From Anaerolineae bacterium (lineage in GTDB: Bacteria > Chloroflexota > Anaerolineae > Aggregatilineales > Aggregatilineaceae), in contig JAOSJP010000039.1 in assembly GCA_027494015.1 (NCBI GenBank), positions 74,926 through 138,925 on the forward strand: a stretch of DNA of 64,000 bases, in the 5' to 3' direction. This document shows, piece by piece, positions 17,192 to 25,012 of this stretch. The position numbers were made by a program, and so were the translations under genes. Position 1 is the stretch's first letter. Every line of letters starts with the position of its first letter. The notes beneath the pieces are model-generated. The model saw only the letters and a list, made by a program, of their open reading frames with translations. It was not told where the DNA came from and searched no databases.

Positions 17192-18045
17192 AACCAGGCA
17201 ACAGCAGGTGGCGCTTGATTCGCCGGCGGGCGCGGCAGAACCCGCTGATGGTGGCTGGCCTGCTCGTCTGCCTGACCTGGGTGCTGATCTCGCTGGGCGC
17301 AGATCATCTGGCTCCCGCCGACCCGCTGCGCCAGAGCGTGATGGAACGGCTCCAGGCACCGAGTGCGAAGTATCTTTTTGGCACAGACCAGCTTGGCCGC
17401 GATGTGCTGTCGCGCGTGTTGTACGGGGGGCGCACGTCGCTGCCGGCGGGCCTGCTGGTCATCACCAGCGCGACCCTTGTGGGCACCGTCTTCGGCGCGC
17501 TGGCCGGCTACGTGGGCGGCCTGTGGGACGAGCTGCTGATGCGCTTCACCGAGATTTTCATGGCCTTCCCGATCATCATCCTGGCGATGGCTATCGCGGC
17601 GGCGCTGGGGCCAAGCGTGAACAATGCTGTGATCGCCATGAGCGTCGTGTGGTGGCCGAACTACGCGCGCGTGGTGCGCAGCCTGGTGATCAGCGTCAAA
17701 TCCAACGAATACGTGACCTCGGCGCGGGCGATTGGGGCATCGCCGGCGCGCATTCTCTTCCTCACCGTGCTGCCCAACTGCCTGGCCCCGGCGCTCGTCA
17801 TGGCGACGCTGGACATCGGCAACGCCATCCTGATCTTCGCCGGGCTGAGCTTCCTCGGCCTGGGGCCGGAGCCTTCTTCGCCGGAGTGGGGGCGTATGGT
17901 TTCCGACGGGATCGATCACTACGATCAGTGGTGGCTGAGCACGTTTCCGGGCATTGCCATCTTCACCGTTGTGATGGCGCTCAACTTCGTCGGCGATGGC
18001 CTGCGCGATCTGGCGGACCCGCGCACGCGCAAGGCAGTGCGTTAG
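17188..18045 (+). CDS. ABC transporter permease, DppC-type
   Basis: A 285-residue permease that starts at the ATG at 17188, four bases before the end of the upstream permease gene. The DppC signature FGTDQLGRDVLSRVLYGGRTS is at about residues 64-84. The EAA loop is near ARAIGASPARILFLTVLPN. About six helices are predicted. It closes the plus-strand operon. No ATP-binding subunit follows; the next features are repeats and an unrelated lipase gene. The pair must borrow an ATPase, and the double ATPase of the divergent operon is the obvious candidate. Confidence 0.87.
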   Translation: MKPGNSRWRLIRRRARQNPLMVAGLLVCLTWVLISLGADHLAPADPLRQSVMERLQAPSAKYLFGTDQLGRDVLSRVLYGGRTSLPAGLLVITSATLVGTVFGALAGYVGGLWDELLMRFTEIFMAFPIIILAMAIAAALGPSVNNAVIAMSVVWWPNYARVVRSLVISVKSNEYVTSARAIGASPARILFLTVLPNCLAPALVMATLDIGNAILIFAGLSFLGLGPEPSSPEWGRMVSDGIDHYDQWWLSTFPGIAIFTVVMALNFVGDGLRDLADPRTRKAVR

Positions 18046-18228
18046 CGCGCGGCCTCAAAGCCTCTCTCGTCTCAGCCGAAGTCCCTCGCTGGGGAAGGTC
18101 GTATTGCCAGGCTCGTCCTTTCGAATGCCTGGCATACCCCGATGGGATCCACGAACAACCTATCGCCAGGGGAAGTTCGGGAATGCTTGCTGAAGGCCTC
18201 TCCCCCTCAATCCCCCTCTCCAGCCGAG

Positions 18229-18442
18229 CTAGAGCGTGTTATGAACTTGGTACCTTCAACAAGGGAGAGGGGGCGCTCTGTTTACCTCACCCCCGTCTCG
18301 GCGCTGGCGCGCCTCGACTCCCCCTCTCCATGCATGGAGAGGGGGAAAGGCCGAGCGCAGCGAGGCCAGGGGGTGAGGTAAACCAGGAGCTACCCAAAAC
18401 CGCTGGGGAAAGACAGGGCCGTAAGTGCATAACAGCCTCTAG
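18229..18442. mobile_element. MITE-like element with CTAG target duplication
   Basis: The left end reads CTAGAGCGTGTTATGAAC and the right end GTGCATAACAGCCTCTAG. The reverse complement of the right end, CTAGAGGCTGTTATGCAC, matches the left at 15 of 18 positions, so the ends are imperfect terminal inverted repeats. CTAG at both edges (18229-18232 and 18439-18442) is the apparent target duplication. The flanking sequence joins perfectly into a site at 60024-60070 that lacks the element, which is strong evidence for insertion. The interior has no ORF of useful length, so it must be moved by a transposase supplied elsewhere. A four-base CTAG duplication is typical of IS5-type transposases; that assignment is inference. 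Confidence 0.75.
18284..18379. repeat. Large palindromic dispersed repeat, copy 3 (inside the MITE-like element)
   Basis: A full-length copy forming the core of the element at 18229-18442. Its inner hairpin is CCCCCTCTCC/GGAGAGGGGG around ATGCAT. Placement inside an element with terminal inverted repeats suggests how the core is spread. Confidence 0.85.
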
Positions 18443-18670
18443 AGAGGGGGACGATCTGGCAAGCCGCTCACCCCTTCCCCTGGCTTTGCTGGGGGAAGGG
18501 CCGGGGATGGGGGCCTTCGGCAATTGCCTGACAACTCGTTCGTGGCCCCCCGTTGATTTCCCGCTCCAAATCCAACGACTTTATGCTATACTTAACAATT
18601 AGATGAAACAATCCGTCCGGCTCTCCGCAGCGGCCTGGTGCAGTGACACACGGCACAAGGAGGACTTGGC

Positions 18671-19828
18671 ATGAAACTGGGACTGGCACTTTCAGGCGGA
18701 GGCTTCCGCGCCACTGTCTATCATCTGGGGGTGCTGGCGCGGCTCGCCAGAGAAGAACGTCTGGAAGACGCGACCTACCTCTCAACGGTGTCTGGTGGCA
18801 GCCTGTGCGTGGGGCTGGTGTACGCCCTCAACGGGTTTCGCTGGCCCTCCAGCCAGGCGTATCTGGAGGCCGTCGTGCCCCAGGCGCGCCAGCACCTGCT
18901 GCACGACGACTTCACCCGCGGCCTGCTGTGGCGATTGCTGCGCAGGCCGTGGGGCATTCTTGGAAGCAAAGCGGGCGATCTTTCGGCGCTCATGAGCCAG
19001 CGCTGGGGCGTCTCGGTTGCGCTGCGCGACCTGCCCGAACAGCCTCGCTGGATGATCAACGCGACCTGTTACGAGACGGGCAAGAACTGGCGCTTCGAGC
19101 GCTTTCGCATGGGCGACTACGTTTTCGGCTACAGCTACGACACGGACGTTCCCCTGAGCGATGCGCTGGCGGCTTCGGCGGGGTTTCCTGGCCTGATCGG
19201 CCCCCTGGTGCTGGACACCGCCCGCCATTCATGGTTCCGCTATCGGCAGCCCGCCAGAGGCGAGCCGGAGGCGGACGCTGACCAGCAGGATGCTCCGGGC
19301 AAGACCGAGCCTGTGACACCAGCTTTCGGGCAGGTGCACCTGTGGGACGGGGGCGTGTACGACAATCACGGCCTGGAAGGGGTGCACGACTTCCAGGGTG
19401 GCTGGCGTCAGGGGGTGGACTTCCTGATCGTCAGCGATGGCTCCGGGAAGCCCACGAGCGAGAAATACCGTCTGGGGGGAGTGTTCCTGCGCATCATCAC
19501 CGGCGTGATGATGGATCAGATTCGTTCGCTGCGCGCGCGCGCCATCATGGAGCGCATCAAGAATCATGGCGATCAGGGCGTGATTCTCACCATCGGTAAT
19601 TCGTGCGCTGAGGTTGTGCAGGCGGCAGGGCGGCAGGCCGAGCTGATGGCGCTATGCCGGTCCTGCCTGAGCGCCGAAGATGCTACCCGCGCGGCCCTGT
19701 TCCCCACGACGATCCGCCGGCTGACGGACGCCGAGTTCGAGCTGCTTTTCCGGCATGGGTACGAAGTGGCCGACTACACGCTGCACAGCCGCTATCCTGA
19801 CCAGTTTGAGCACGTTGCTTACGCTTAG
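18671..19828 (+). CDS. Patatin-like phospholipase/acyl hydrolase
   Basis: A 385-residue soluble protein of the patatin family, which hydrolyses acyl ester bonds with a Ser-Asp dyad. The oxyanion-hole motif SGGGFRA is at residues 8-14. The nucleophile elbow is TVSGGS, with Ser41, as in the variant of the GxSxG motif used by many bacterial patatins. The catalytic Asp is in LWDGGVYDNHGLEG near residue 225. An insert of about 25 charged residues precedes that motif. AAGGAGG upstream supports the ATG. No signal peptide is seen, so it acts in the cytoplasm or at the inner membrane face. It ends in a four-base overlap with the convergent LCP gene. Confidence 0.85.
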   Translation: MKLGLALSGGGFRATVYHLGVLARLAREERLEDATYLSTVSGGSLCVGLVYALNGFRWPSSQAYLEAVVPQARQHLLHDDFTRGLLWRLLRRPWGILGSKAGDLSALMSQRWGVSVALRDLPEQPRWMINATCYETGKNWRFERFRMGDYVFGYSYDTDVPLSDALAASAGFPGLIGPLVLDTARHSWFRYRQPARGEPEADADQQDAPGKTEPVTPAFGQVHLWDGGVYDNHGLEGVHDFQGGWRQGVDFLIVSDGSGKPTSEKYRLGGVFLRIITGVMMDQIRSLRARAIMERIKNHGDQGVILTIGNSCAEVVQAAGRQAELMALCRSCLSAEDATRAALFPTTIRRLTDAEFELLFRHGYEVADYTLHSRYPDQFEHVAYA

Positions 19829-20751
19829 TCGAAGCGCTCTTCAATCCAGGGCAGGAGCTGCTCGTAGTTGGGAATCCAGTAGCCGGCTTTCATCCCGATC
19901 AGGTCTTCGCGCTGCAGGACGCGCTGCTCCCTGCCGGGCCAGCCCAGCAGCAGCCCCGGCGCGAGGCGCAGCATGTCCCAGGTGCCCAGGTCGGTGTCGG
20001 TGTGATCCTGGATCGCCCGCCAGACGCGCGGCCAGGCCGTGACGCCCAGCGGGTTGGTCAGCTTCTTGACCAGCGCATCAAGGACCTGTTGCTGGCGTCC
20101 CGCGCGCTGGTACTCATCGTCCTGGTGACGGGTGCGGGCGTATTGCAGCGCCCGCTCGCCGTCCATGTGCTCGCGGCCAGGGTCGAAGCGCACGGTCATC
20201 ACCCCGCCGTCAGGGGTGGGATACTCGTAGTCAATGATCAGCTTGGGCACGTCAATGTCCACACCGCCCACCGCGTCCACCAGCGCCACGAAGCCCCCGA
20301 AGTCGAGCCGGATGTAGTGCTCGACGCCGACGCCGAAGCTCTCCTGAATGCTGGCCTTGAGCAGCGCCGGGCCAGACCCCTCCGCCTCCTGCTCGCCTAG
20401 CATGTTGATCGTGTTGATGCGCTGCTCGCCGTAGTCGGGGACGTTGATGAACACGTCGCGCGGGATGGAGAGCAGCGTGACGCGCAGGCTGCCCGGCGAG
20501 ACGTTGAGCAGCATGATGCTGTCGGTGCGCGTCAGGTAGCGCTCGCCGGGGCGCGCGTCCACGCCGAGGATGAGCAGGTCAACCGGCGTTGGCGCGAGGA
20601 TCAGGCTGAAGGCCAGCAGCCCGATCAGGCAGATCAGCGGCATCAGGCAGCCCATCAGGCAGAACCACTGGCGGCGCCGGCGGCGCACGGCACGGCGCAG
20701 CAGGGGCAGGATGGGGCGTGTGGCCCCGGCGGAGGGGGGCAGAGTGGGCAT
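19825..20751 (-). CDS. LytR-CpsA-Psr (LCP) family cell-wall glycopolymer transferase
   Basis: A 308-residue membrane-anchored protein. A basic N-terminal segment and one helix (residues 30-52) place the LCP domain outside the membrane. Hallmarks are LLILGVDARPG, RTDSIMLLNV, the Arg-containing SIPRDVFINVPDYG and, later, ALQYARTRHQDDEYQRAGRQQ, which carries the arginines that bind the polyprenyl pyrophosphate. LCP enzymes transfer polymers from lipid carriers to the cell wall or to surface proteins. The stop codon overlaps the convergent patatin gene by four bases. GGAGG lies ten bases before the ATG. Confidence 0.88.
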   Translation of the reverse strand: MPTLPPSAGATRPILPLLRRAVRRRRRQWFCLMGCLMPLICLIGLLAFSLILAPTPVDLLILGVDARPGERYLTRTDSIMLLNVSPGSLRVTLLSIPRDVFINVPDYGEQRINTINMLGEQEAEGSGPALLKASIQESFGVGVEHYIRLDFGGFVALVDAVGGVDIDVPKLIIDYEYPTPDGGVMTVRFDPGREHMDGERALQYARTRHQDDEYQRAGRQQQVLDALVKKLTNPLGVTAWPRVWRAIQDHTDTDLGTWDMLRLAPGLLLGWPGREQRVLQREDLIGMKAGYWIPNYEQLLPWIEERFD

Positions 20752-20971
20752 CGGGTGGTGTCCTCCGTTGACTGGCCGCAGGTGAGTTCGCAGGGCGGAG
20801 CCGGGCGGGCCAGCGCGCGCCCGATCTTACCGGACTTCACCGCGCTTGGGTAGGGTGGGTGGCGGGGAACAGAGCACCGCTCCTGCGCCAGCGCGGTGAC
20901 GGAGAGGCAGCGGATGCCGAGACAGGCGGCCAGGGGCGAGTCCCGCGTCTTCCTCGAGGGCAGCTATAGCG

Positions 20972-21379
20972 TTATCCTCCAAAGGTTTTGACGCGCGGCC
21001 AGATGTAGATAGCAAATGAAATCACAGCCGCCAATTCTGCGCCGCGCCCCAGCAGAATCAGCCGCGTCAGATTGTCAATCCACTGCCCGGCGGCCACCAT
21101 CATCACGCCCCCATTCAACAAGGCAAAGGCAGCCCAGGCCAGGCCGCTGTTTCCATAGCGGTCTTCCCGCCGAAGGCGAGGCAATATCCAGAACGCCATG
21201 CTCATCGCGAGCTGCATGGCCCAGCCAATCAACAGGAACTCAGCATGGATTGGCAGCAATCTCCATAGAGAAGGGTCAAGGCGTTCACCTTTATTGAACA
21301 GCATCAAGCCGCCGAAAGTGAACCCGATTCCAAGATAGATCAACGCGGCGCGGATTGTCCAGATGCTCAGGCGTGGCAT
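20972..21379 (-). CDS. Small four-helix membrane protein, haem-copper-oxidase-like (tandem copy B)
   Basis: A 135-residue protein with four predicted helices. His45 in a HAEFLLIGW motif, followed by a helix ending in PR, resembles the haem-ligating region of subunit I of the haem-copper oxidase/NO reductase superfamily and related NnrS-like membrane proteins. It is paralogous to the upstream gene (both start MPRL and share H-x5-GW and AWA/GWA-F-LLN motifs). Three bases separate the two genes, so they are co-transcribed. The function is not established. A haem-binding or NO-related role would suit the nitrogen-oxide genes further right, but that is inference. Confidence 0.6.
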   Translation of the reverse strand: MPRLSIWTIRAALIYLGIGFTFGGLMLFNKGERLDPSLWRLLPIHAEFLLIGWAMQLAMSMAFWILPRLRREDRYGNSGLAWAAFALLNGGVMMVAAGQWIDNLTRLILLGRGAELAAVISFAIYIWPRVKTFGG

Positions 21380-21382
21380 CTC

Positions 21383-21799
21383 TCACCGCTCCTTGACGCG
21401 CGACCAGGTATTGATCACGAACAACCACCCGGCGACAGTCTGCAGCACAGCGGAAACTGCCAGCATCCACCCCAGGTCAGGGTCGGAGCCGGTGACGCGC
21501 GGCTCGCTGATGATGCGCAGAATCAGCCCCGCATTCAGCAGAATAAACGTGGCCCAGCCCAGCGCTTCGCTGCCGCGCGGCTGTGCTTTGGTGAACTTCG
21601 GGAACATCCAGTACGCGACACCGATAATGAGCTGGGTGACCCACCCCACCGCCAACAGGTGAACATAGACCGGGTTCAACGCGCTCATCCAGGAGGGGAG
21701 GTCAATCTCCGTGCGGGCCTGGTACAGAACACCGGCCAGCAGCGCCAGTACAAAGTAGAGCAGACCGGCTTTGATAAACCATCGGGTGAGTCGTGGCAT
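21383..21799 (-). CDS. Small four-helix membrane protein, haem-copper-oxidase-like (tandem copy A)
   Basis: A 138-residue paralogue of the next gene, with four helices and His47 in YVHLLAVGW, then WMFPK and GWATFILLNAG. Both copies keep the single histidine and the following Gly-Trp, implying a shared cofactor or subunit role. They could form a heterodimer that mimics the helix bundle of a larger haem protein. It is the first gene of the pair. No other oxidase subunit or copper-site histidine pair is encoded nearby. Confidence 0.6.
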   Translation of the reverse strand: MPRLTRWFIKAGLLYFVLALLAGVLYQARTEIDLPSWMSALNPVYVHLLAVGWVTQLIIGVAYWMFPKFTKAQPRGSEALGWATFILLNAGLILRIISEPRVTGSDPDLGWMLAVSAVLQTVAGWLFVINTWSRVKER

Positions 21800-22013
21800 G
21801 ATGTGATGTTTCCTGAGTTACCTCGATTGCTGGACAAGAGCATTCACGCCGCTCTCGTCAGGATGGAAGTTGCCAGGCAAATATCTAGCGAGGAAAGACC
21901 ATGAGCGCCACTCATATTGTAACGACATCTGCCGCCGTTGATGACCTGTTGCATATCCATGCGCCCATGCGCCATCAGGACAATCGGCGCGCCACACTGA
22001 GCGCCGGGGCCAG

Positions 22014-22886
22014 TCACCACAGCTCCTCGTCATCAAGCTCCTCTTCTTCCAGGGCGATGTCTTTCTTCTTTTTGCGCGCCCACTGCACGGGGTCTTCGAG
22101 CGTGCGGCGGGCGGCTTCGGCCACCTGCGCGGCGAACATCTCGTGACGGTCGAGGGCGAAGGCCAGCGGCTCTCCCCCCACGTCGAAGCGGAGCAGGCCC
22201 GCCGCCTCTGGCCGATCCAGCCGGCGAATGGCGCTCACGTTCTGCACGGCCTCCAGCGGAATGGCGCGCTGCGTTTCTTCACCGGACAGCACGACGATGT
22301 GGGACGGCATGAGGTAGAGGCCCACTGGCTCGGCCAGAGTCCAGGCTCCGTGTATGTCCTGGCGAGCCGGATGAGCCTGGGCTGGCCCATAGTGAATGTA
22401 GGGACGGCGGCGGCGATACGCGGTGACCTGCTCCGCCGTAGCCACGACCTTGAGCGCGCGCACCAGCGCGTGCATGGCCAGGCGCGACAGCCGCACCCGG
22501 AGCAGAATCCAGCGGCGCTCGTGCCCGGCGTGCAGCCATATCTCGTTGCGTCCCGACGAGTACTTGCGCGGGCGACCAAACCAGCGCAGGTCCGCCGGGC
22601 TGAAAGAGGCGCACGGCTGACCCGCCCCGTCCAGCGCATACGCGGCGATCCCGTCGCGGGTCACGGCGATGACGCCTTTCTGCCAGCCGGAGCGTCGCCT
22701 GCCCTGAGTGATCGTCTGACAACTGATGCCGTCTGCCTGGGCGCAGTAGAGCGGCTGCTCCGCCTGCTGGATGCGCCGGATTAACGCTTGTGCGGCTTTT
22801 GCGCGGCGACGATTGCGCAGGGCGCTGCCGATGCTGACGCCCAGCAAGGCTCCCATCAACGCCGGGGCAATGAGAGACATAACCAA
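22014..22886 (-). CDS. Hypothetical membrane-anchored protein with acidic tail
   Basis: A 290-residue protein. One N-terminal helix (residues 3-20) is followed by a basic stretch, suggesting a cytoplasmic C-terminal body. The body seems to contain two beta-rich modules separated by an arginine-rich linker (about residue 160), and ends in a strongly acidic tail (ALEEEELDDEELW). I recognise no catalytic motif. The start could be TTG 22886, which has GGAGG eight bases upstream, or ATG 22880 two codons later. It is transcribed alone. Confidence 0.55.
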   Translation of the reverse strand: MVMSLIAPALMGALLGVSIGSALRNRRRAKAAQALIRRIQQAEQPLYCAQADGISCQTITQGRRRSGWQKGVIAVTRDGIAAYALDGAGQPCASFSPADLRWFGRPRKYSSGRNEIWLHAGHERRWILLRVRLSRLAMHALVRALKVVATAEQVTAYRRRRPYIHYGPAQAHPARQDIHGAWTLAEPVGLYLMPSHIVVLSGEETQRAIPLEAVQNVSAIRRLDRPEAAGLLRFDVGGEPLAFALDRHEMFAAQVAEAARRTLEDPVQWARKKKKDIALEEEELDDEELW

Positions 22887-23033
22887 CGCGGCATCCTCCG
22901 GTTCGCGGGTGGCGGGCGCGCAGGCTCCTTGCAGCAGAGTATAGCATCTGCCGGGAGGGGCCGGTGAATGTGCTCTGCTCGGCGGGCGATTGCATCAAGC
23001 GGGCGCGTTTTGCCCCCTCTTCGGGCAGCCGGT

Positions 23034-23065
23034 TGTAGGGGCGGGTTTGCAAATCCGCCCCTACA
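23034..23065. repeat. Short palindromic repeat, diverged copy
   Basis: A perfect palindrome whose arms are TGTAGGGGCGGGTTTG and its complement. It shares GTAGGGGCG/CGCCCCTAC ends with the family at 14126, 33371 and 44920 but has a different centre. Confidence 0.75.
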
Positions 23066-23166
23066 GGCCCTGCCAGGTTGCTGAGCTTCTCGCTCAAGCC
23101 GCCCGTTCCTTCCGTTGATTGTGATCGCTCGTCGTTACGCTAAATCAAACTGTCTAATATGTCCGT

Positions 23167-23225
23167 CCCTCCATGCATGGAGAGGGGGCGGCCAGGCCCG
23201 CGCCAGTGGGCCGGGGGGGGTGAGG
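23167..23225. repeat. Large palindromic dispersed repeat, truncated copy
   Basis: Only the inner hairpin and one outer arm (GGGGGTGAGG) remain, so this copy lacks the first arm. It lies about 260 bases upstream of the secreted-protein gene. Confidence 0.65.
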
Positions 23226-23354
23226 AAAAGCGGGGTGTGGCCTGGCTGCGCCCTTTTTCGATCCCCCTGTGCTCCTTCTGTTCACACGGGAAGAGTCATA
23301 CTCTCTTTTAGCCCTTTGAAATTCTAGCCGCTACAACTTTCTACCACATCTTTA

Positions 23355-23384
23355 TTGATTCTGGACGATAGATAGGCGTATGAT
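23355..23384 (+). promoter_or_regulatory. Candidate promoter for secreted-protein genes
   Basis: TTGATT and TATGAT are separated by 18 bases, in an AT-rich patch about 95 bases upstream of the start at 23480. Confidence 0.4.
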
Positions 23385-23479
23385 GAATTTGTACCAGATT
23401 TCGCAAACGATCGCCGTCCGGTTGAAAGGCCGGGCTGGGGAGGTGTACGGTTAGTCATTATTCTTGAGGAGGCGGATCC

Positions 23480-24988
23480 ATGCGTCAATGGCCTGGTTGG
23501 GCCAGGGCAGCCCTCACGGTGCTGCTGATTATGATCGCGTTGGGAGCCGTGCAACCGCAACGCCCGGTGGCGGATGCCCAGGGCGGCGGGAGTATCAGTT
23601 ACGGCTCGAAGGTCCTCGGCAGAATCTCCGCCGATCTCCCCGAAGTGATGTACAGCTTCAATGGCACAGCGGGCGACCTGATCCAGGTGCGCGTCAAGAA
23701 CTGGGTCGGCACGCTCGATCCCCAGGTGACGCTGCTGGCCCCCGACGGGCAGAACGCCGGCAGCAGCACCCGCAGCCCGTTTGCCGTCGCGAGCCAGGAC
23801 GCTACCCTGGCGCTTTTTTTGCCGCAGACCGGCGTCTATATGCTGCTGGTCAGCGCGGAGAGCGCGACGAGCGGCCAGTTTCTGCTCACCCTGCAAGGGC
23901 GGGGCGTGGTGATGGCCACGCCGCTCGCCTACGGGCAGGGCCTCGATGTCACCGTCCCCCTCAACCCGCAGCCGCAGTATTTCACCTTTGAGACCGAAGA
24001 CTGCCCGACCGTCTTCACCGTCGCCAACCTCAGCGAAGGGCAGCCGTTCACCTTCCCCTTCATGGTCAAGGTGCGCAACGCGCAAGGGCACCTGATCGCG
24101 CTGCTTTATGGCGGGGACGCCGTAGAAGACCGCCTGATTTTGCCCGCGCGCAGCGGACGTTACGAGGTCGAGGTGCTCTCCGAAGACCCGCAGCAGCAGG
24201 GGACGATCCACCTGCTGGTGACTTGCGCCGACCAGGCTCCCGGCTGTATCGGAGGCGCGGCGGGTGGCGCTGCGGGGGCTGACCTGGGCGTGGCGGCGGA
24301 GTGCCCGCCATGCTTCAGCGAGGACTTCGGCGGGGAGCTATGCGACGAATTTGAGGTGACGGCCACCCACGAAGGGGACGGCACCTACAGCTTCGCCTGG
24401 CCCGCCGTTGAGGGCGCTGAGTGGTACATCTTCTACATCCTGGATGCCTGGGGGGTCATGCTGGCTGACTCGCCGATCATGCTGGAGGGCGACACCAGCC
24501 ACACGTATACCTTCAATCCCGCTGACCTGGACCGGGGGCCATTCACGGCCCATGTGAACGCGGGGAGTGGCATGGACATTGGGACATTCCTCTGCGTGGA
24601 CGAGGTTCAATTCTCCTTCGAAGGGCCGATCCCGGAGTGCGCAATTAATGTTGGCGTGGACATTGTGCCGGGCGCAGTGCGCCTGGCCGTAGCGAGTTGG
24701 ACTCCTGCGCCGGGCGCTGCCGCCTATCTGATCCACATCTATGCCTACGCGGATGATGGCGGGCTGATCGGGATTCGCGTCCTCACCGTGCCCGGCGATG
24801 CCGCCACCTACCATCTTGATGGGGTCTTCCCCGCCGATTACTCACGGTTTCGGATCGAGGTTGACGCCTACAGCGAAGCCACCGGCGGCGGAGCCTTCGG
24901 CGACATGCCTCGTGGCTTCATGTGCAGCGGCGGCACCGACGTTGAGTTCCCCAAGACCGGTCCTGTGGAATGGGGTCCTGGGGCGTAG
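23480..24988 (+). CDS. Secreted multidomain protein with pre-peptidase C-like N-terminal domain
   Basis: A 502-residue exported protein. A signal peptide of about 34 residues ends at ADAQG. Residues 40-150 (ISYGSKVLGRISADLPEVMY, then FNGTAGDLIQVRV and a closing GVYMLLVSAESATSGQF) match the general pattern of bacterial pre-peptidase C-terminal (PPC) beta-sandwich domains. A second beta module follows to about 255, and then two fibronectin-III-like modules with paired cysteines. No catalytic motif is visible, so binding or structural roles are likely. GGAGG before ATG 23480 fixes the start. It is followed 24 bases later by a longer paralogue. Confidence 0.7.
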   Translation: MRQWPGWARAALTVLLIMIALGAVQPQRPVADAQGGGSISYGSKVLGRISADLPEVMYSFNGTAGDLIQVRVKNWVGTLDPQVTLLAPDGQNAGSSTRSPFAVASQDATLALFLPQTGVYMLLVSAESATSGQFLLTLQGRGVVMATPLAYGQGLDVTVPLNPQPQYFTFETEDCPTVFTVANLSEGQPFTFPFMVKVRNAQGHLIALLYGGDAVEDRLILPARSGRYEVEVLSEDPQQQGTIHLLVTCADQAPGCIGGAAGGAAGADLGVAAECPPCFSEDFGGELCDEFEVTATHEGDGTYSFAWPAVEGAEWYIFYILDAWGVMLADSPIMLEGDTSHTYTFNPADLDRGPFTAHVNAGSGMDIGTFLCVDEVQFSFEGPIPECAINVGVDIVPGAVRLAVASWTPAPGAAAYLIHIYAYADDGGLIGIRVLTVPGDAATYHLDGVFPADYSRFRIEVDAYSEATGGGAFGDMPRGFMCSGGTDVEFPKTGPVEWGPGA

Positions 24989-25012
24989 CCCTGGCCTGAG
25001 GAGGAGACGACC

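Larger units (their letters stand above)
18046..18670. other. Intergenic region with nested repeats and a MITE-like insertion
   Basis: This 625-base gap between the transporter operon and the patatin-like gene is built mostly of repeats. It holds a C/T-rich module (18195-18228), the MITE-like element (18229-18442) containing a large palindrome, and a hairpin-rich module near 18470-18515. A TATACT hexamer at 18587-18592 upstream of the lipase gene could be a -10 box, but no -35 partner is convincing. Confidence 0.55.
22887..23479. other. Intergenic region with repeats and a candidate promoter
   Basis: These 593 bases lie between divergent genes. They contain a diverged short palindrome (23034-23065), a truncated large palindrome (23167-23225) and a candidate promoter (23355-23384) for the secreted-protein genes. 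No coding sequence was recognised. Confidence 0.5.

Noticed and set aside
21901..22146. An 81-codon plus-strand frame with a poly-Ser stretch
   Set aside because: It overlaps the 3' end of the minus-strand gene at 22014-22886 in antisense, and the Ser run is the complement of that gene's acidic Glu/Asp tail codons.
23167..23225. A complete extra copy of the large palindrome
   Set aside because: Only the inner hairpin and one arm are present, so it is listed as truncated.
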